From Cyclobacteriaceae bacterium (GTDB lineage Bacteria > Bacteroidota > Bacteroidia > Cytophagales > Cyclobacteriaceae), in contig JALSJD010000151.1 of NCBI GenBank assembly GCA_026989535.1, positions 1 to 58,972 on the forward strand: a stretch of DNA of 58,972 bases. Direction: 5' to 3'. Of the stretch, positions 55,505 through 58,972 are shown one piece after another (within the stretch, counting starts at the first letter, position 1; each line of letters starts with the position of its first letter). The notes below the pieces were generated by a model. That model worked only from the letters and a program-made list of their open reading frames with translations. It did no database searches and had not been told where the DNA came from. Both the position numbers and the translations under genes were made by a program.

Positions 55505-55533
55505 ACGTCATTGCTGGGTGTCCCGGCAATCTC
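55505..55533. repeat. Short REP-like hairpin
   Basis: ACGTCATTGCTGGG with CCCGGCAATCTC forms ATTGC(T/C)GGG stems and resembles the CGTCATTACCGAG / CTCGGTAATCTC modules at 20029 and 24000. Confidence 0.45.
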
Positions 55534-55682
55534 ACTCGTTAACCAACGGGTAAGTACCAAGTTATACCATATTAACCCAACCTGAAAATAGAATATCATA
55601 AGTTGCTCATTTTTAGAATGTTGCGTTTTAATTTTTCATCTCTACTGAATCGATCAATCTAGGCAATAATCATCTAGAGAAA

Positions 55683-55726
55683 CTCGTAGTGCGATTTTTC
55701 TACGCAGGCTATATTCGCACTACGAG
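55683..55726. repeat. Perfect 12-bp-stem hairpin
   Basis: CTCGTAGTGCGA (55683-55694) is mirrored by TCGCACTACGAG (55715-55726) around a 20-base loop. No T-run follows, so termination is doubtful. Confidence 0.55.
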
Positions 55727-55830
55727 GGTGAATGAGGTACCAATATCTTAAACTTTTTTGTAAGATGCTGGTTATCAGCAGGTTTGTTTTTGGTGAAGAT
55801 TGACCTGGTTTTATAACTTTTCAAGTTGGA

Positions 55831-56055
55831 TTAGGAACTGTAAAAAAACCACCCTTTGTTGGAGTTTGCTCCAACAAAAGTTGATTATTGTTAGGTTGTG
55901 CTTGCTACCCCACACCGTCATTCCTGCGCAGGCAGGAATCCGTAAATATCAGAAAGCTGCAATGAGAATGAAAACATTAAAACTTAGTCATTGCGGTCTT
56001 TTTTGCAATATTCTGTAGGGCAGATTCCTGCCTGCGCAGGAATGACGTGCCACGA
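55831..56055. repeat. Repeat unit, first copy, containing an inverted-repeat element
   Basis: Starts TTAGGAACTGTAAAAAAACC, includes the hairpin TTTGTTGGA / TCCAACAAA and the inverted-repeat element 55916-56047 (CGTCATTCCTGCGCAGG family). A second copy is at 56140-56482. No gene is seen in the 1056-bp gap 55474-56529. Confidence 0.8.
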
Positions 56056-56139
56056 GTATTCATGGTTCGGTAGAGGGTGTTTTGCGTAACATCATTAGAT
56101 ATGAATAAAGGTAGGTAAGCAGGACGATTTAAATATAGC

Positions 56140-56482
56140 TTAGGAACTGTAAAAAAAACTACCCTTTGTTGGAGTTTGATCCAACAAAATTGATAGTTGA
56201 TTATTGTTGGTCAAAAGACCAACAACGGGGTGGCGCTTTATTTCTAACAGAGGAAAAAATTAATTAATAGAGGTGTCCTAAATTACTGGTGTTACGCATA
56301 AACCCCACACCGTCATTCCTGCGCAGGCCTTGCTTCGCCATAGCTTTGCGAAGGCAAGCAGGAATCCGTAAATATCAGAAAGCTGCAATGAGAATGAAAA
56401 CATTAAAACTTAGTCATTGCGGTCTTTTTTGCAATATTCTGTAGGGCAGATTCCTGCCTGCGCAGGGATGACGCCACGAGCA
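56140..56482. repeat. Repeat unit, second copy, with insertions
   Basis: Repeats the unit at 55831-56055 with few changes but with about 90 extra bases (around 56210-56300) that carry the right end of the 29027-29293 element (TTTATTTCTAACAGAGG and ATTAATAGAGG). A further ~30-base insert, around 56329-56358, splits the left arm of its inverted-repeat element (56311-56473). Confidence 0.75.
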
Positions 56483-56529
56483 CTAAAAACAAGTTCGACT
56501 TAACCCGACACTAGAGGGTTAACACGACA

Positions 56530-57588
56530 CTAATTTTTACGGAAAATATTAGCCCCAATGCTCGATTTTCTGTTAAAAGTAGGGCAGGGCAATATTTTAT
56601 TTTTTCTACTTATTCTCTTTGGGTGTGTAACCAATTGAAATTCATAAATAAGCGACACTTCGTGTGCGCCACCTGTTCTTGCAGAAAGCTCTGAAATGGT
56701 AAAATCGTAGCTATAGCCAAACTCGAAGTAGCTAAATAGTAAGCCCATCGTAAATATGGCAGCATCGCTGGTTGGCTGGTCATTAAAATCTTTAATAAAA
56801 GGAACCCCTCTGTAATATAAACCTACCACCACTGGTGCAACTGTGTAGCTAAGCCCAATATCTAATTGGTGTGTGCCACCTTGAAAACGATACATAAACG
56901 AAGGTGCTACCGAAGAAATTTGTTGCGTACGGTGATTATCACCATAGATTGGAATACGCACCCCACCTGTTACAACAATCTTCATTGGCCAAGGGCTATC
57001 GCCATCAATTATAGAGGCATTGGGTTGGTTTAAATGATAAACGGAAGCCCCAATCCAGCTTTTAGAATTATACATTAATAGACCTGCTCCTGTGTCAAAA
57101 ATTTGAACCCGATTTAACCTAGCCACATTGGGGTCTAAGGAAGGAGGTATATTTCCTGCTCCATAATCCAGTTGGTCTCCAAATAATAATTTATTAGCAT
57201 CAAACGAGTTCCAGGAGTACCCAAAGTACAACCCTGGTGAAAGCACCCAATTACCCACCATTATTTTATAAGAATAATTAAACCGAGCCGTTGTATTTTT
57301 AAGCTCCGCAGAGCCTGCTTTATCGGCTATAATTTGCACACCAAAGCCACTTTTAAGTTCAGGTCTCCAAAAATCGTACGAAAAAGCCATGGTTTGAAAA
57401 GCTTGTGGCAGATTAGGCCATTGGATTCTGCCATTAAAAATAACCCTGTGCATTGCTGTTGAGCCGGTAAAGCCTGGGTTAACACTCATGGGTGCCGCAT
57501 TAAATTGAGAAAATGAAGGATCTATTTGTGCTTTTACACCCAAAGCGGCTAATACTATTAATCCAAATGCACTAATTATTTTTCTCAT
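56530..57588 (-). CDS. PorP/SprF-family type IX secretion outer-membrane protein
   Basis: About 352 residues. The open frame reaches 57606, but the ATG at 57588 gives the better signal peptide (MRKIISAFGLIVLAALGVKA). The mature start IDPSFSQFNAAPMSVNPGF is the classic PorP/SprF opening, followed by an outer-membrane barrel (GLYFGYSWNSFDANKLLFG, FSYFEFGYSYDFTISELSA) and the usual HEVSLIYEF near the end. SprF-type proteins are needed for surface display of partner adhesins exported by the type IX system. The gene directly follows the PKD protein gene with a 19-bp gap, matching the known SprB-SprF arrangement. Confidence 0.92.
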   Translation of the reverse strand: MRKIISAFGLIVLAALGVKAQIDPSFSQFNAAPMSVNPGFTGSTAMHRVIFNGRIQWPNLPQAFQTMAFSYDFWRPELKSGFGVQIIADKAGSAELKNTTARFNYSYKIMVGNWVLSPGLYFGYSWNSFDANKLLFGDQLDYGAGNIPPSLDPNVARLNRVQIFDTGAGLLMYNSKSWIGASVYHLNQPNASIIDGDSPWPMKIVVTGGVRIPIYGDNHRTQQISSVAPSFMYRFQGGTHQLDIGLSYTVAPVVVGLYYRGVPFIKDFNDQPTSDAAIFTMGLLFSYFEFGYSYDFTISELSARTGGAHEVSLIYEFQLVTHPKRISRKNKILPCPTFNRKSSIGANIFRKN

Positions 57589-57607
57589 CTTTACAAATAT
57601 ATACATT

Positions 57608-58972
57608 CTATCTAATCAAATTAATATCGCCTACTATGGTGGTTTGTTCACCCGAAAGATACACCAACTCTAGTTTATACACATACACACCCATTGCCAT
57701 TAATTTACCAGTATTAAAGTTTCGCCCATTCCATCCTACAGTTTTGTCATTGCTCTCGAATAATAAATGGCCCCAACGATCAAATACCTGCATCATAAAA
57801 CCATCGTCTCTTACCCCTTTAATTCGTGGTAAGAACACCGTATTAGAGCCGCCTGCCCCACCGCCTCCAATAGTGCCATCTCCGCCAATACCAGAACCCG
57901 GGAAGAACCCATTAGGGATTTCTGAAGAACCTGACTCTACCACCGTTACGGCTTGCTCTAATATAGTAGTATCTCTACAACCTGTTGCAGAGTTAATGGC
58001 AATTAAGGTTACATCATACACCCCTGGGTCGGTATATTGGAATGAAGGCTCAAATTCATCGGAATCAAATATGCCATCTCCATCAAAATCCCACTGAAAC
58101 TCATCGGCCAACCTACTTAAATTAGAAGTAAACATAAGCTGATCTGGTAAAAACACGACCTCTGGCCTTACGCTAAGCGATGCAGTTGGTATATCATAAA
58201 TTTCAATATACCCAAGTTTTGTTTCTGTGTCTTTTATTCCTAAAGGGTTACTGCCTTCCAAGGTAACATTAATAATTCCGGGTGCAAAGAAAGTAAATTC
58301 AGGATTTTCAGCAGTAGAGACACCTATGGTAGTACCAGTTTCATCCACAAATGTCCAAACATAGGTATTAGGGTCAACCGAGGTGCTTAAATTAGTAAAC
58401 TGAACTGTTAGAGGCATACACCCTTCGGTAATATCAACCTCAAAATCAACTATCGGCACGGTTGGTTCTACCGTAATGGGTACAATTTTAACAGACTCAC
58501 AAACTCCACTTGGGTCGCGTACTGTTAGTTTAAGCTCGTATATTCCAAAGGCTGCATAGGTGTGCGAACCGGGGTCGATATTAGTAGTAGATTGCCCATC
58601 TCCCCACTCCCAAAGGGTTATCCAAGAAGAGCCGTTTAAAGTTGTGTTGGTTACCGTTATTTCAGGATCATTAATTGATACCGTTGTACCCGGTGCTACG
58701 GTAAAGTCAGCCACTACTTCAGGGTAAACGGTAATTTCTGTAATAACTTCATCGCTACATGTATTACGGGTACCCTGGTACACCACTTCGTAAATAATGT
58801 TTGAGGTAGTAGTATTACTTAAGGTATAAGATACCGGAAATGAGGTTTGAATGTCATTTTCTACTGCAGTGCCTTGCGCTCTCCAGAACCATTTACTCGA
58901 TAAAACACCTTGCGAATTATTACTAAAATTAATCGTAAGCGGGCTACAACCATCGGTTACACTTGGTGTTAC
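57608..58972 (-). CDS. PKD-repeat protein with type IX secretion C-terminal domain, 5' end outside window
   Basis: 454 codons are visible and the frame stays open to the window end. PKD-type beta-sandwich repeats are seen (WEWGDGQSTTNIDPGSHTYA, CMPLTVQFTNLS, FQWDFDGDGIFDSDEFEPSF), then a Gly-rich linker and the gliding-motility-associated C-terminal domain, type B sorting (MMQVFDRWGHLLFESNDKTV, GWNGRNFNTG, MGVYVYKLEL). It should be exported by the type IX machinery and shown on the surface, as an adhesin or similar, with the PorP/SprF partner encoded next. Full length is unknown because the start lies beyond 58972. Confidence 0.92.
   Translation of the reverse strand, partial: VTPSVTDGCSPLTINFSNNSQGVLSSKWFWRAQGTAVENDIQTSFPVSYTLSNTTTSNIIYEVVYQGTRNTCSDEVITEITVYPEVVADFTVAPGTTVSINDPEITVTNTTLNGSSWITLWEWGDGQSTTNIDPGSHTYAAFGIYELKLTVRDPSGVCESVKIVPITVEPTVPIVDFEVDITEGCMPLTVQFTNLSTSVDPNTYVWTFVDETGTTIGVSTAENPEFTFFAPGIINVTLEGSNPLGIKDTETKLGYIEIYDIPTASLSVRPEVVFLPDQLMFTSNLSRLADEFQWDFDGDGIFDSDEFEPSFQYTDPGVYDVTLIAINSATGCRDTTILEQAVTVVESGSSEIPNGFFPGSGIGGDGTIGGGGAGGSNTVFLPRIKGVRDDGFMMQVFDRWGHLLFESNDKTVGWNGRNFNTGKLMAMGVYVYKLELVYLSGEQTTIVGDINLIR

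Noticed and set aside
55800-56018. Plus-strand 72-codon gene
   Set aside because: It lies wholly inside a duplicated inverted-repeat unit; the encoded string mirrors repeat arms rather than a protein.

Overview
The window comes from a low-GC Bacteroidota chromosome, most likely a Cytophagales-type marine or soil bacterium. The evidence is a PorP/SprF protein next to a giant PKD-repeat protein with a type IX secretion C-terminal domain, a TonB-dependent receptor with a carboxypeptidase-like N-domain, many secreted or outer-membrane TPR proteins, weak ribosome binding sites, and several promoters of the Bacteroidota TTG / TAnnTTTG type. Species cannot be named from this sequence.

Layout. 1-560: an IstB (IS21-type) fragment fused to a 3' fragment of a nitrilase gene whose intact copy lies at 36942-37877, then inverted-repeat DNA. 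577-11734 (all minus): TonB-dependent receptor, amidohydrolase lipoprotein, outer-membrane protein, DUF5107-TPR protein, endo/exonuclease/phosphatase-family protein, and a chemoreceptor with a c-type heme motif. 12018-20405: sirtuin, TetR regulator, gamma-glutamyltransferase, two DUF2911 proteins, a large zinc metalloprotease and a plug-like small protein. 20532-23492: a TonB-ExbD-ExbB-SPOR operon. 24125-30307: an outer-membrane protein overlapping a 1011-aa TPR protein, then holA. 30569-34663: membrane patatin-like lipase, a gene broken by an in-frame stop, and a porin. 35273-37877: a tightly coupled operon of small membrane protein, sodium/solute symporter and nitrilase. 38057-43380: transposase remnant, dnaA and a fused methylmalonyl-CoA mutase. 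43469-52640: secreted TPR-CHAT protein, an AAA ATPase cassette framed by palindromes, and an S9 peptidase with an extra N-terminal module. 52852-58972: valS, a repeat-rich gap, and the PorP/SprF plus PKD protein pair running off the window.

Functional themes. Envelope functions dominate: energised outer-membrane uptake (TonB/ExbB/ExbD plus receptor), extracellular or periplasmic peptide breakdown (gamma-glutamyltransferase, metalloprotease, S9 peptidase), type IX secretion or adhesion, and uptake plus hydrolysis of a nitrile- or amide-like compound. Housekeeping genes (dnaA, holA, valS) are interspersed.

The most unusual content is in the intergenic DNA, which carries at least five families of small inverted-repeat elements. 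One family of ~160-bp palindromes shows 6-bp target duplications and subfamilies whose two ends changed together. Another, with the end TAAGGATACCTCTATTAATT, overlaps or abuts the stop codons of holA, the TetR gene and valS. The ATPase gene at 47927-49075 sits between two 36-bp palindromes, and a 36-bp piece of the neighbouring peptidase gene is duplicated on its other side; it looks like an inserted cassette. No tRNA, rRNA, CRISPR array or convincing oriC was seen.
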